From: Enterococcus columbae DSM 7374 = ATCC 51263
GTDB lineage: Bacteria; Bacillota; Bacilli; Lactobacillales; Enterococcaceae
DNA: 64,000 bases
Assembly (NCBI RefSeq): GCF_000406925.1
Contig: NZ_KE136348.1
Span: 437,678-501,677 of the forward strand
Direction: 5' to 3'
The first letter of the stretch is position 1; each line of letters starts with the position of its first letter. A program made the translations under genes and the position numbers. Of this stretch, positions 45,301 through 53,101 are shown one piece after another. A model generated the notes under the pieces. It did no database searches. It was not told the DNA's origin and was given only the letters and a program-made list of their open reading frames with translations.

Positions 45301-48251
45301 TTAAATACACCCATCCATCCATCGGAAGTTGTATATATATTTCTCTTCGCATTTTCATATTTAGTTAAATCGATTCTTTTTAGCTTTGGAAAGTCCAATT
45401 CTTTGGCATAAAAATAAGGTTGACCGACTTCTACGTTACGACCTGATAGAAAATGTAAGCCTTCAATAATCTCTAATGAAGGAAAGGTAATCTTATCAAC
45501 AACAGTGGTAAACGACGAACCAGCAAAACTACCCACATCCGCTTTCGAAAATTCATCATAATCTCCCTTAAGTCCATAGTACCAATAAGCCAATGGACTT
45601 TTAGCACTATACATATGCGTTAATTTAGGTAATTCAATCGCATGTAAAAATCGCATATTAGCAAAATTATGGTGGTATAAATCTGTCAAATTTGGAAAGT
45701 GAAACTGATCAATCTCCCCTTGAGCAACAAAAGTAAAAGCATCTTCATCAATAGAAGTTACCTGTGGAAAATCTAGTGATAGGCGTTTGGCATTAAATAA
45801 TCCTGCAAACCCTCTTTCTTCAACTATCTTTACTTTAGGCCCACTGATTGCTCGAAGATTAGGATAATTAAGATTGGCAAAAGCATTCACTGCTACTTGC
45901 TCAATGTGTTCTGGTAAACGTAGTACCTTCTCTTCTGCGGTCAGGGTAGAACTATCATTAATTATTTGTAATTTTTTTAATCCTGTTTCACTCAATCCAA
46001 GCACACGTTTAGGATTATTCGCATCATAGATAAAGTCCTCTTCTGTTAGCTGAGTAGCTGCAATCGATTCATCAGTCGGATTGATAACGTAATGGCCTCC
46101 TGATTGTAAATTAGTATTATTCGTTTGAATAACTACCCGTTTATCTGTACGATTAGGGTTAATCGTTCCACCAAAAGCTGTCGGATCAATGTATTCTAAA
46201 CGATTCATTGTTAATATATCGGGTATTTTAAATGCTGGTATTTGTCCTTCTTGCGTATTAGTCATTCGCATCATGCCTAGTTCAGGAATATTCTCGTCAA
46301 TAATAATTTTCTCTATTTTACTAAATGTATTCGGTGTTACTGTAATCATATTTTTCCTTAAATAGGTCATAGTATCATAATTATAGATATAATTTTTTGT
46401 CGAACTCGGATGAATATTCATATCATTAATACTCGTATAAGAATGCTCAGGACGATAGGTAACGATTTCATCTCGGAGTACTTTCAAATTAGGTAAATTC
46501 ACAGTCAAACCCGTTGATGAAGCGTCAGGTTGATAGATAAATGATCGACCTGGAAAATCCAAAGGAAAAGTTAGCCCACTATTAGGAAAATAGGCGGTTG
46601 GTTCGGTAGATGGATAATTGACTTCCTCAATATTATTATGACTCAACTGTGTAGCGGAAGCATCTAAAACAAAAGCGGCCGTACCAACTCTTTTCAAATT
46701 TGCTAACATATCCGGTGTGAAATTAGTCAATCTATAATTAATGAAGGCAGCCGATCCTACAGTAGTAATATTATCCGCATAATCATCTATTCGAGCTATA
46801 TGATACTTACCCTGTGAAGTATTAAACGCATTTGGTACTACTGTTGTTACTGGTTTCCCATTATATGGATTGATATGTGGTAGAATCATTTGCAATTCGA
46901 GTTTACCAGAATCTAGTTGATTCAATAGATTCCATTTATTATCACTTATTATTCCCGAAACTCCTGATTCTTTGCCATTAGGTAAATCTTCATAAGCAAA
47001 ATCTCCTAAAACCCATTGATTATCTATGGTATCTGGGCCATTTGGATCAATTTTTCCAAGAACAAAATTCAACAAACTATCTGCTACATTAAATTGAAAT
47101 TCTTTACTAGTCGTTCTCCCTTCAGCATCCGTAACTGTAGCGGTTATCGCGACTTTATCGCCAACAGCATGGGCCGCACCATTGATACTTGTTGGATTGA
47201 GAGTAAGCTGATTTGTAATATCACGATTTACATAATCAGTAGCTTTAAAGTAAGTCCTTAAAGTTGCTTCATCAAAAGTCTCATCTGTGCGAATACTTAA
47301 GATTTTCGTTGCGGTGATTTCTGGGTTCTTTGCTTCAATATATCGCACCTTCAAGACATAGTTCGTGCTATCAGGAGTGTATTTGATTTCGCTTTGCTCG
47401 GGCATATAGCCGAGCATTGGTTGTGGCTTGTAGGTATTTTCCTTACCTAGCATGATAACCCCATTATAATCGTAAAAGTCACTACCGATTGTCTGATCTT
47501 CCGTTAGCTTGGTGCCATCTGGTTTTAAAAACTCGACGGTAACGGTTACTGGATTAACCACATGCCCATAGCCGTTATTTGCTACGACTTCGTTTTGAAT
47601 CAAAGCATTGGTCGTCTTGACTTCCACAAAACGATTGTTAAAGCCAAATACGCCAGTCCCAAAGCTAGTGACGGCATTGCCAATTTCTACGATAGTTAAT
47701 TGGTTATTGGTAAATACTTCGTCACCAATCGTTGTGACTTCGCCCAATTGAATGGTTTTCAACTTATTATTGGCAAAGGCCTGCTTGCCTAGAGTCGTTA
47801 CATGAGTAAGCGCAAGATGCTCTAGCTCATTATCACGAAAGGCATACTCGCCAATTTCTTTTAGTGAATCTGGCAAGGTAAGACTAGTTAGCTGATTGTC
47901 CGCAAAGGCGTAGTTCCCAATTTTCCTTAATTTCTCTCCTAAAAATGTCACATTTGTTAAATGCTTACCGATAAAGGCTTGATCACCAATTTCTGTAACA
48001 TCATACGTCGTCTCTCCCACTATTATTTGTTCGGGAATCACCAGAGTATGGTCACTTGGCTCGACATTGCCCTCGATACCGATAATTCTGACTGACTGTT
48101 CGTGTGTTTGTGCATCTTCAATAATTTCTGTGGTAAAACTTATACTGTCATCCGCCTGTACAACTAGACTAAAGATGGGTAAGCCGTAATTGCCCAGGAT
48201 GACTAGTAATATAGTGAGCGTGACTGCAAATTTCTTCATCCACTTTCTCAT
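36315..48251 (-). CDS. Giant multi-domain surface adhesin (3978 residues)
   Basis: Signal peptide (1-34). Then BspA-type leucine-rich repeats (about 50-200; units such as IGDQAFIGKHLTNVTF and IGNYAFADNQLTSLTL), a MucBP-like module (about 235-310), an Ig-like module (to 395), a second large LRR block (about 400-1090), another MucBP module (about 1120-1230), a long stretch of pilin/DUF11-like domains with Asp/Lys isopeptide-type features, four or more SpaA/Cna_B domains (about 2300-3060), and five SdrD_B repeats (about 3063-3825; each begins SVGDYVFID or SLGDYVFID). The sorting motif is LPGAG at about 3828, then one membrane helix and Arg/Lys. It unusually continues for about 117 hydrophilic residues. 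ATG with GGAGGAG upstream. Likely a wall- or membrane-bound adhesin served by the adjacent sortase. Confidence 0.88.
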   Translation of the reverse strand: MRKWMKKFAVTLTILLVILGNYGLPIFSLVVQADDSISFTTEIIEDAQTHEQSVRIIGIEGNVEPSDHTLVIPEQIIVGETTYDVTEIGDQAFIGKHLTNVTFLGEKLRKIGNYAFADNQLTSLTLPDSLKEIGEYAFRDNELEHLALTHVTTLGKQAFANNKLKTIQLGEVTTIGDEVFTNNQLTIVEIGNAVTSFGTGVFGFNNRFVEVKTTNALIQNEVVANNGYGHVVNPVTVTVEFLKPDGTKLTEDQTIGSDFYDYNGVIMLGKENTYKPQPMLGYMPEQSEIKYTPDSTNYVLKVRYIEAKNPEITATKILSIRTDETFDEATLRTYFKATDYVNRDITNQLTLNPTSINGAAHAVGDKVAITATVTDAEGRTTSKEFQFNVADSLLNFVLGKIDPNGPDTIDNQWVLGDFAYEDLPNGKESGVSGIISDNKWNLLNQLDSGKLELQMILPHINPYNGKPVTTVVPNAFNTSQGKYHIARIDDYADNITTVGSAAFINYRLTNFTPDMLANLKRVGTAAFVLDASATQLSHNNIEEVNYPSTEPTAYFPNSGLTFPLDFPGRSFIYQPDASSTGLTVNLPNLKVLRDEIVTYRPEHSYTSINDMNIHPSSTKNYIYNYDTMTYLRKNMITVTPNTFSKIEKIIIDENIPELGMMRMTNTQEGQIPAFKIPDILTMNRLEYIDPTAFGGTINPNRTDKRVVIQTNNTNLQSGGHYVINPTDESIAATQLTEEDFIYDANNPKRVLGLSETGLKKLQIINDSSTLTAEEKVLRLPEHIEQVAVNAFANLNYPNLRAISGPKVKIVEERGFAGLFNAKRLSLDFPQVTSIDEDAFTFVAQGEIDQFHFPNLTDLYHHNFANMRFLHAIELPKLTHMYSAKSPLAYWYYGLKGDYDEFSKADVGSFAGSSFTTVVDKITFPSLEIIEGLHFLSGRNVEVGQPYFYAKELDFPKLKRIDLTKYENAKRNIYTTSDGWMGVFNQNFISRAVPYFGSKVERLNLSKDFEGIVWTSLDGQNQRDVYNVRLISPDPTATNQTFVFSPNKNSTGEYASINENVMPFPDSNDTNNSAPQPINYPNIYVNPRKVVIKYQTQSGQELAAPTQFYLTNYETQKTIKPKAIGGYMPVSGVEKSIVGTGEVSTDAKTFTVVDENTIHTLRAPDYFGTDTPTNLLHNIAESEVIYTYNVDNAPSVSGVELKLSNEQRKVSGSLQTVDTYLIGNAMLSTVQIDTTTVNLDRATIILNYNPEYIASVKVGTYGTVESYEVNQDSGVVTIELGKITSSTSITIPIQWQYKKYETPQNYEMSISAQLRGVIQGTNEVQRLAKDEPITLKGYYDQPNMYKVSPLNLTDYEYGLATSADDGMRAFGQYERIKKPDGEFIYRIAKADKVEFGYRVRSLDRNIAMTQITDTLPTYQYVDENGTTRQATAVFIAEENPGWQLSPDGQTVSYTKTNTNETTYLTIDKVEHKEILANALPKLYLHFPHLLFGSNVKNTAQLTLVPENQGISEPNIVVTDSITIYESILPKVWPFGGEIHYLKDNARKPWSYIDEQSNGRQAFFYDVAEDRKKEMPFVLQTTALNETLTLKNVTLTDYGLDERLYYSSVEVSTDGIIRPEFLKTSVVGVNDDASLESVTVVAYGDNGSTLMDPASDPILQRLSLPMTKGSKVVFDPQIAKQIKYIQIILPSDYAVNKHLLRFNVNTKLRNPDESQFDATPLSQKNVFHNESLLAGDVFNKATGAPVSSRNQSFSTVNKPYQSAWDKISGNFLWHDVAQILVRPYSPSVELIKTQTTSDAQNLAVTPGSAIDYTLSLHSKIGNQEYYISPVNFGYQFDQFELVDLLPVGLTIRGVELTEEFAKQKNATYQIVSNYANTGKDAIIFKADKVEFGLKEVAKIKTEVDVTVPDVQTLVNEAYLTFANNAYFGGNGKISMEGTRATPDGTYAREWVKVTRPIALVKNKEVIARKYIRNVINREMNSYGPWRTDVIDTDFVENSGVLGAEFEYRLAIINDTEGIKKNISIVDVLPFYQDKGIQELNINTGIREDRGSQFHNYLDTTRPITLQKGTTTLSPVSPMSYVITYDNRQPYSYDYTNIKDIQPVLDSITWSATANTNTKAIKIDGTQALTLNPGERLEIIIPMRAPSTQDTTQSIPLGGVAYNSFIRKDDSTLRYIEANKVGNQLNLLKKVTFTKRLKEGLQGSLIPANNDDLQATFEISNTDGTVKQIAKSDESGLVSFVVPVQYDYTIREISAPADYDLLDSEISIPSSRFHKEGGGYQDVALTSAEENSLINHKSYTGSLKINKRDANGNSLNGIRFIVEGQALSPSNPMQSVPYREELFTVNGQAALSDIPEGSYTLREVIDDSTTNFNQATGLPFDFTISSDPAIRNANEIGGISDNGKDFTLNLTNDRVHLLIQKLGVSQSSDLESVATLNDNFKEKLAGYEFQLEDVDGQTIGVVATDTNGVTKVDNLTVNKVYKITEIRTAISDSSMENSENKGYAYNNRAYYFRINASGKLEEVDNFAGENPRSFIQNILNFPNLKKTVKGSIEAIKTDDQGQPLVGVVFGLYRNEQLIEQAVTKMDETNTKAIVNFSNLMPGTYILRELKAPLGYIANQSERIIVIPEIKDAFSPKDNVTVTQNEQVVYYHQKETFINHKLKVHVYKGEMILSNVTLAVAQQAKEQNPTLIIQELANQYANVYLPLTGVEFKLFEQDGASWNVIGSYTTNEAGEIDLTSYPFDSNKSYQLIESKTLTDYRLDETPIFINLPVLSRQADFNGEINAYKNNQKILGRIIVSKYEKLADGTKQVLSGAIFDLYDNQGKLLKSATTGIDGNAVFDQLANGEYVVKERPMAGYKPNTTAKQVSINETTKLVSLIYDNEPEEFISISVQKKWLGQPRFKNISDPTDIKTIPISDIWLTVYLLEPVITDDGEEVYRYIYDEYDEEYIYLYLRERYNFSGTFRYIPKLNDSNNRNYIITEYEPYRSALGDEADIYAEVGYIGGKQFPVFRPENKSLHATGMDDTTTIYDDNDLEKIVARYRPMLTSDFVIGNVTDGFKIVNAFNNVVSVGDYVFIDKNNNHLQDADEKGLAGVKVTITNADGSNPTYYNNEGTQVTEPYTTTTNEQGYYRFINLNPGEYKIHFELTPEQVNRGYVLVDKGDGTNPTIDSNANSDGWTDVFNLQPNANKTANPMGDYLDNPTIDAGVRESTPLVSLGDYVFIDTNGNHLQDSTDQPLAGVSVQVLKADGSNPEWFNGTDFVTDPYITTTDATGHYQFTNLKPDTYKVQFTLTEAQSKLYAYVSPNVGDNDALDSDAAADHVNPSVGLTEAKAVSDLTIPQDTANAPNPLGLNNPTFDAGVTLRVDQLVSLGDKVFVDMDNNNTQTEGDLPLANMKVKVVNADGTSPTYAQNGRLVTQEYTTTTDEQGYYHFDQLVPGNYKVIFELTPEQQQIYRFVTPDVGGNDALDSDAKVVNPAISYVAETSAQEVQPTTSPPDSPTAPNPLGLTNPSFDAGVRLDAEQLVSLGDYVFIDVDGSQAQTASDQPLPNVSVEVRTADGQLPTYLKNGQLVTDVYTTTTDLNGRYQFNNLLPGSYKVYFTLNEEQKSKYQFIAPNVGGDKTKDSDATVIDPLRPERAVTAADVVNNDLTIRNRADNPFHLDNPDFDAGVAVINQLVSVGDYVFIDRDGSNTQTPGDRPLPNVTVSIVKVNPDGTTTDPTYMKNGELITAPYTTKTNQEGLYSFVDLVPGDYQVIFTLSDAQKQYYHYVTPEVGGAPSLDSDAHVDGENSAIGRSKVIHLVADPFVRNGDNNPLHLDNPTIDAGVVGPDYELPGAGKMELWFWYLASMSMLLIGLALFFGNRKRQLIAIQTMPVSTMTSKGFTNIRQDETQSDKMEMENQVAETTESLRHSTDQVRPSEEIVSDMPNVDAIGETVENRLHRSEKIVDSGKNKSSAADVEVDDPPPERPPQNKHPSSGPFSST
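36800..39062 (-). repeat. Five in-frame SdrD_B repeats within the adhesin gene
   Basis: Repeats start near 39060, 38618, 38160, 37690 and 37230, with a period of about 440-470 bases. Each encodes VS(V/L)GDYVFID, a Gln/Asp-rich calcium-type turn, an Asn-Ala-Asp-Gly turn, YTTTT-x-x-GYYxF, LxPGxYKV and ends in NP(T/S)(I/F)DAGV. They are coding repeats, likely to vary in copy number between strains. Confidence 0.85.
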
Positions 48252-48302
48252 TTTTCTCTCCTCCTAGCCATACGAACTTGACGAGGCACCATTATCCAAG
48301 AT

Positions 48303-49178
48303 TCATCGTTTAAAGATAAAGCGATTACCTAAAAGATAAATCACTAAACCTAGCATCAGCCAGCTAAGTGTAAACATGAGTCTGACTTGTTGACGTGAAA
48401 CTTGAATAGCAGTGTTTGCAAGCTTACGGAGTAGTCTATGTTTGTTTTGCATCTTTGTAATTTCTTGTTTTGCTTTAGATATAGAGACGCGCTTACCAGT
48501 GACTAGCAATCGATCACTATTAATTCCGATTGGCACACAGGTAAGTAAGGTCGCTAAATCTTTGTTAGGAACAATCTTTATATTTTCAATTTGCTGTGGT
48601 TTGACTTGTTTGATTTTAAACACTTGATATGCTAAGATTTCTTGCTTGTTTTTGATGAAAAAATAATCATCTACCCTCACTTTTGGTAAGTTTAAAAAGT
48701 AATCGCCACTAACTAAACCACTATGCGCCGCAATCACCGTATGGGTACTTTTCCCACCGATTGGATATGAAGAATAGCGAACATGACCTGCGCCTAATGA
48801 AAGCTGCATATCGCCGGTTCCTTCATAAATTGGCAGTAAGACATCAATAGACGGTATCATCACACTACCCATGGAAATCAATTTTCCTACCTTTGTCCCG
48901 TACACAATTTCTTCTTGATAAGCCTCAGTCTCTAAAAAATCACGTAGCTTACTTGGTCGAGTGGCTAATGATTGATTGACTGATTGTGCCTGTTGACGTT
49001 GCCGGTCTTGCAACACTTGGGCTTGCTTTTGCTTCTCTTGTTGAAAAAGGGTATATTGGACATACCAGCGATTCACTTGATTGTACACAAGCGGATAGCT
49101 GAGCATCATCAGACTAAAAACGATGATAAACCAGCCAATTTGCCGGCGTTTAGTACGTTTAGTATATTTATTTTTCAT
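48303..49178 (-). CDS. Class C (pilin-type) sortase 1
   Basis: A 291-residue membrane transpeptidase with an N-terminal helix (about 14-32) and a C-terminal helix (about 262-285). Catalytic residues are His152 in VIAAHSGL, Cys214 in TLLTCVPIG and Arg223 in NSDRLLVTG. Between helix and core there is a Gln-rich coiled stretch (about 45-70), and I see no DPF/DPW lid motif. ATG 49176-49178 overlaps the end of the VPDTG pilin gene by 11 bases, so they are co-translated. It likely polymerises or anchors that pilin and perhaps the giant adhesin that follows 51 bases later. Confidence 0.9.
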   Translation of the reverse strand: MKNKYTKRTKRRQIGWFIIVFSLMMLSYPLVYNQVNRWYVQYTLFQQEKQKQAQVLQDRQRQQAQSVNQSLATRPSKLRDFLETEAYQEEIVYGTKVGKLISMGSVMIPSIDVLLPIYEGTGDMQLSLGAGHVRYSSYPIGGKSTHTVIAAHSGLVSGDYFLNLPKVRVDDYFFIKNKQEILAYQVFKIKQVKPQQIENIKIVPNKDLATLLTCVPIGINSDRLLVTGKRVSISKAKQEITKMQNKHRLLRKLANTAIQVSRQQVRLMFTLSWLMLGLVIYLLGNRFIFKR

Positions 49179-51285
49179 TGGTACGACTCTTTTCTTTATA
49201 CAAATACCAAACAGCAAACGTAGTCACACTCATCAAACCGATTAGTAAGAAATATTGCGTACCTATCCCCCCAGTATCTGGAACATCCCAATACTGCACT
49301 TCATTGATAATGGTTTTCACTACAACGTTGCCTTGCTCGTTTTTCTTAATTTCTAAGGCAATCGGCGTTGTGATACGCTTATGCCCAGTTGGCGCTAAAG
49401 TTTCAACTAGATAGTATTCCCCTAGAGATAGACCATCGGCTAATTTTAATGTTTTCCCATTAACCGTATAAGTATGTGTCGTATCTGTTTTACTCTTGTA
49501 TTCTCCATTCTCATCTGTCACTAGCCCTTCGACAACTTTATCTGCTGGCTTGACATCAGCCAAGCTTGCTGGTGCCTTGCCACGATACAAGGTAAATTCA
49601 GCATTGGCTAACCGTTTATTCGTTGTTGCTTCTTCTTTGATTATTTCAAAATAGCCTTTTTCCGTTCGTACATTGGCTACATCACTAATGACATAATGAT
49701 CTTCCGTGCCATCTTGATGCTTAGTAGAGACTTGTTCTTTTACTTCGTTTGGATAAACAGTCCGCGTTTCCTTGGTAATCGTTTCGTTAATCAAAATCCC
49801 TTTCACTCGCACCTCAACCTTATCACCTGCATGTAAGTCTGCTGGATTATTAAAGGTCAAGGTAAAGCCGACTACTTTGGTTTCATTGCCTTGATTGGCT
49901 ACTGCTTGTTTATCCGTATCAGCAATATTCACCGTGTATTGACTAGCCTCTAAGGAAGTGCCATTTACCTTCACAGTTAAATCCGTCAAAGTATCTAACG
50001 AAGCATTGCTTTGGAAATAGGTGTAATACTTTTCTTCGACTTTTTGCATTTTATCGACTAGCTTAAATTCTTCTAGGGTGCCTTCTCCTTTATCCGGTAC
50101 TCTAGCAGCAATTTGATAGAGATAAGGCTTTTCAGTAGATACGACACTTTCTTTTTCAAAGGTTTGGCCTTCATCAGCTGATACACGCTTGGTAATCGTA
50201 TTATTGATGAATTGACCGGTTTTGCTCAGCGTTGTCGTATCATCAATCGATAACGTGTCAGTATCAAGAGTGCTAGCGATAAACTTACGATAACCTAGCT
50301 TTTCGGGAATCGTTCCTGTAGGTGCTACTTCTTTTAGATAATAGGTTGCACCCAAGGCAAGACCCGAAATAGTCAAACGTCCTTTACTATCCGTAACTAA
50401 TTCACCAATGGGCGCACCAGTTGTCGGTATCGCCGTTATTTCTGTATAATTGCTGTCATACAGTTTAAAACGAACATTTGGTTGAACGGTTAAGGTTTCC
50501 TTCAAAGGATTAGCACGTAAATCCTTTTCAATGCGAATCATGCCCCCACCATCCTGATTTTTCGCCCGAACATGCAAGTCTACCACCTGAGCATTACCGT
50601 TTTCAACATCATGGTTCCATTCTGCCTCAGCATTTTCATCAACAGACAAACTAGGATTTGGTTCATAAGGGACTGTTTTTTTCGTATAATAAGGCATTTC
50701 AAGCCGATAAATTTTAGTATTTGGAATAATACCAGCTGGAATAGCCGTTGGAAAACTAGCATCATTCATGTGATAAGCCATATAATCATGAGCCATTTGG
50801 TATTCACTAGCCGCGATTTCTCTTAATTCATATACTCCAGAAGGTAAAGCTGTTGGTCCTTCTAACACAAACCACTCAGTAACTTCACTAGCCAATTTAT
50901 CAAAATGGGCAATCCCACTAGCATCAGTTACAGCATAAATTGGCCGAGCGAGAAAAGAACTTGGTTTAGTTAGACTTTCTTTAAATGACTGATAGGAGGT
51001 AGAATAAGATGCTACTTTTATCATCTTTAACTCAAAAACAATTCCCGGAATCGGCACTTTTCCAGTCATATTTGGAGCAGTAGTGATATCATAATCACTT
51101 GAAGGCTCCTCGCCATTAAAAAAGCGAACATCATCTAACAGATCAGTACTTTTATACTTATAAACATAGATATCAGGATGATTTCCTCCCGCTGCTTCTA
51201 CTTGCTTTGGTTGCATCATGTTAAACATCCCAAGCAGCAGTAGAAGCCCTACAAACAACCACGCAAACTTTCGAAACGCTTTCAT
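49168..51285 (-). CDS. LPXTG-type pilin with VPDTG sorting signal
   Basis: A 705-residue surface protein. Signal peptide (about 1-31, FAWLFVGLLLLLGMFNM). SpaA/Cna_B-like domains carry the isopeptide glutamate in E-box segments (LPSGVYELREI, LGATYYLKEVAPTG, LGEYYLVETLAPTG), and a central domain is of the isopeptide-D2 fimbrial type (about 365-560). The C-terminus has VPDTGG, a membrane helix and KEKSRTNEK, a regular sorting signal with Val in place of Leu. ATG 51283-51285 with AGGGAGCG upstream. Backbone or tip role cannot be decided; its sortase overlaps its 3' end. Confidence 0.87.
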   Translation of the reverse strand: MKAFRKFAWLFVGLLLLLGMFNMMQPKQVEAAGGNHPDIYVYKYKSTDLLDDVRFFNGEEPSSDYDITTAPNMTGKVPIPGIVFELKMIKVASYSTSYQSFKESLTKPSSFLARPIYAVTDASGIAHFDKLASEVTEWFVLEGPTALPSGVYELREIAASEYQMAHDYMAYHMNDASFPTAIPAGIIPNTKIYRLEMPYYTKKTVPYEPNPSLSVDENAEAEWNHDVENGNAQVVDLHVRAKNQDGGGMIRIEKDLRANPLKETLTVQPNVRFKLYDSNYTEITAIPTTGAPIGELVTDSKGRLTISGLALGATYYLKEVAPTGTIPEKLGYRKFIASTLDTDTLSIDDTTTLSKTGQFINNTITKRVSADEGQTFEKESVVSTEKPYLYQIAARVPDKGEGTLEEFKLVDKMQKVEEKYYTYFQSNASLDTLTDLTVKVNGTSLEASQYTVNIADTDKQAVANQGNETKVVGFTLTFNNPADLHAGDKVEVRVKGILINETITKETRTVYPNEVKEQVSTKHQDGTEDHYVISDVANVRTEKGYFEIIKEEATTNKRLANAEFTLYRGKAPASLADVKPADKVVEGLVTDENGEYKSKTDTTHTYTVNGKTLKLADGLSLGEYYLVETLAPTGHKRITTPIALEIKKNEQGNVVVKTIINEVQYWDVPDTGGIGTQYFLLIGLMSVTTFAVWYLYKEKSRTNEK

Positions 51286-51322
51286 TTTGTTACGCTCCCT
51301 TCGCAACAAAATCAAATTTGCG

Positions 51323-51541
51323 TCAGCTCTTAGCAACCTGTCGTGCAATCTCAAAAAGACCGAGTAATTCGGCTAAGGCTTGCTTTTGACTAGTTGCTTG
51401 CCTAATGATTTGATCTTGTCGTTGTTTTTCTTCCTTTCTTGCTTGGTATTGTTTAGTTAATTCTTCATTCAAAGTGAGTTGTTCGGCAAATAATTCCAGG
51501 AGGTCAGTGCGTGTTAAGCCTTGATATTTACTTTTTTTCAT
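51323..51541 (-). CDS. Small coiled-coil protein 1 of the pilus locus
   Basis: 72 residues from ATG 51539-51541 (GGGGG upstream). No signal peptide or membrane helix. It contains LTRTDLLELFAEQLTLNEEL then a strongly charged Gln/Lys/Arg coiled coil. A similar small protein (LKKKDLIFLLEQLETENQAL) lies at 56837-57040. Both begin with a Leu-x-x-x-Asp-Leu helix and sit directly ahead of surface-protein genes on the same transcript. Small proteins with an LSRKDLLEML-like start are common beside pilin genes in Firmicutes, as far as I recall. Function unknown. Confidence 0.72.
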   Translation of the reverse strand: MKKSKYQGLTRTDLLELFAEQLTLNEELTKQYQARKEEKQRQDQIIRQATSQKQALAELLGLFEIARQVAKS

Positions 51542-51544
51542 CAC

Positions 51545-53071
51545 TTAGACCCCCTGTTCAAAATTTTTTACACAACGAATGGTTAAGCGTTGTGTGCCAT
51601 CATAGTTACAGGTAAATAAAGTCAAATCCCATTTACCAGATGTCATCGCACTTACATCGCTACCATCGATCATTTCAATACTTGAAACCTTATAATCAAA
51701 AATACGTCCTTCCATATCTTCAAAACTGACTGCATCTCCTGTCGTTAGACGATTTAATTTGGCAAAGTGAGCGAGATAATTATGCCCAGCAATAATCAAA
51801 TTATTCTTATAGATGCTTCCTTCATACCGACAAGGCGCAATCTTACTATTAGCTGGTGACCAGTCTCTTAAAATCGGTAACTCAAGGTTCAATTTGTCAA
51901 TTCTAAGCGTGCCAATCACTCGTTCATTTTCTACGGACTGCGTAGGCATCGACATATCTTGATCCCAAACTGGCGAAGTGACACTTGATGCATTTTGGGC
52001 TGTTTTTTGTTTTAATTCTTGATTAATTTTACTTACTTCTTGCGCTGCACGATTATCATCCCAAATATTATAAATCGTCATCCCGGCTGCCATACTCATT
52101 AATGACAGTCCTAGATAAATGCCCAGTTTTAGACGGGTATGCCGACGAAGGATGCCAATGACTAATGAAAAACCACCGATAATCGATAGCACCGCAACCG
52201 GCCACCATAATACCCCAGTTTGTGGCAGGCGTTTTCCGGTAGTGGTCGTCGTTGTTGGCGGCGTTTTAGTTGTCGTCGGTGGCGTAGTCTTGGTATTGGT
52301 AACAACAATCGTACTTGTGGTTTCATTTATAGTTACGGTATAACCACTTGGTACATTTTCTTCTACGATTTGCCAATCATCATTTGCTGTTAGCGCTGTA
52401 AAGGTGTGGCGCCAGCTATTGGCATCGTTTAATACCTGCTCTGCTTGTTTTTGGCCATTTTTATATAGACCGACTGTAATACTGGTAGGTCGTGTTTGTT
52501 CGGTATCGTTTTTCCAAACCTTGACCACAGACAAGTCCTTAGTAGTTTGTTCAGGTAGCTTGACTGGCTTAGGAATAATGATTGGATGCAGATTGCCATT
52601 TGTTTGATAAGGAATTTGCACCAATAATGGTTGAAACGATAATTTTTCTTGATTAATCGTCACACTATCTCCAAGAATCAGATAAACTTTGCCTGGTTCT
52701 TCATAATTAGTCAGACTAAAGGTCAAAACACCACTTGGACCCGTCGCTTTTGTTTGACTGGCAGCGATATTTTGGGCCTTCACATAAGCAGAAAGGGTAT
52801 TTGATAATGATTGAATATTTTCTTCTGAAAGTGGTTGCGTGTCTAGCTTTAAATTGTCAAATGGTGCTTCAAAAATCAACTGTCCATCTGCAGCAATTGA
52901 AGCAACCGTATATAAATGAAACGTGACATCAGGAATTGCTATATGCTCTCCATGTTCCGCTTTAAGGGTGATATCTGGCGTTTCTTCCGCTGCTAAAGCC
53001 ACTCTTCCTAGCCCCAAGCCAACAATTAGTAACATGGTAATACTCATGAGTAGATAGCCTAGTTTCTTCAC
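51545..53071 (-). CDS. Pilin-sortase fusion protein (Cna_B pilin, LPQTG, two helices, sortase domain)
   Basis: One 508-residue frame joins two normally separate proteins. From GTG 53069-53071 (GGTGGTGAG upstream) it has a signal peptide (1-27), a SpaB-like domain (about 30-165), a Cna_B domain (about 175-262) ending in a Thr/Pro linker, and KRLPQTG (LPQTG at 282-286) with a helix and RRH as in a complete sorting signal. Instead of stopping it crosses the membrane again (about 315-337) and continues into a sortase catalytic domain (about 380-505) with His430 in IIAGHNY, Cys488 in TLFTCNYDG and Arg495 in TQRLTIRC. Both ends would face outside. It lies 4 bases before the small coiled-coil gene and 30 bases after sortase 2. 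Confidence 0.88.
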   Translation of the reverse strand: MKKLGYLLMSITMLLIVGLGLGRVALAAEETPDITLKAEHGEHIAIPDVTFHLYTVASIAADGQLIFEAPFDNLKLDTQPLSEENIQSLSNTLSAYVKAQNIAASQTKATGPSGVLTFSLTNYEEPGKVYLILGDSVTINQEKLSFQPLLVQIPYQTNGNLHPIIIPKPVKLPEQTTKDLSVVKVWKNDTEQTRPTSITVGLYKNGQKQAEQVLNDANSWRHTFTALTANDDWQIVEENVPSGYTVTINETTSTIVVTNTKTTPPTTTKTPPTTTTTTGKRLPQTGVLWWPVAVLSIIGGFSLVIGILRRHTRLKLGIYLGLSLMSMAAGMTIYNIWDDNRAAQEVSKINQELKQKTAQNASSVTSPVWDQDMSMPTQSVENERVIGTLRIDKLNLELPILRDWSPANSKIAPCRYEGSIYKNNLIIAGHNYLAHFAKLNRLTTGDAVSFEDMEGRIFDYKVSSIEMIDGSDVSAMTSGKWDLTLFTCNYDGTQRLTIRCVKNFEQGV

Positions 53072-53101
53072 GTTTCTCACCACCTTTTTATCAATCAACT
53101 T

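Noticed and set aside
51545-53071. Two separate overlapping genes (pilin and sortase)
   Set aside because: The frame is uninterrupted through LPQTG, both helices and the sortase core, and I see no stop or internal ribosome site at the join. A sequencing artefact cannot be excluded without reads.
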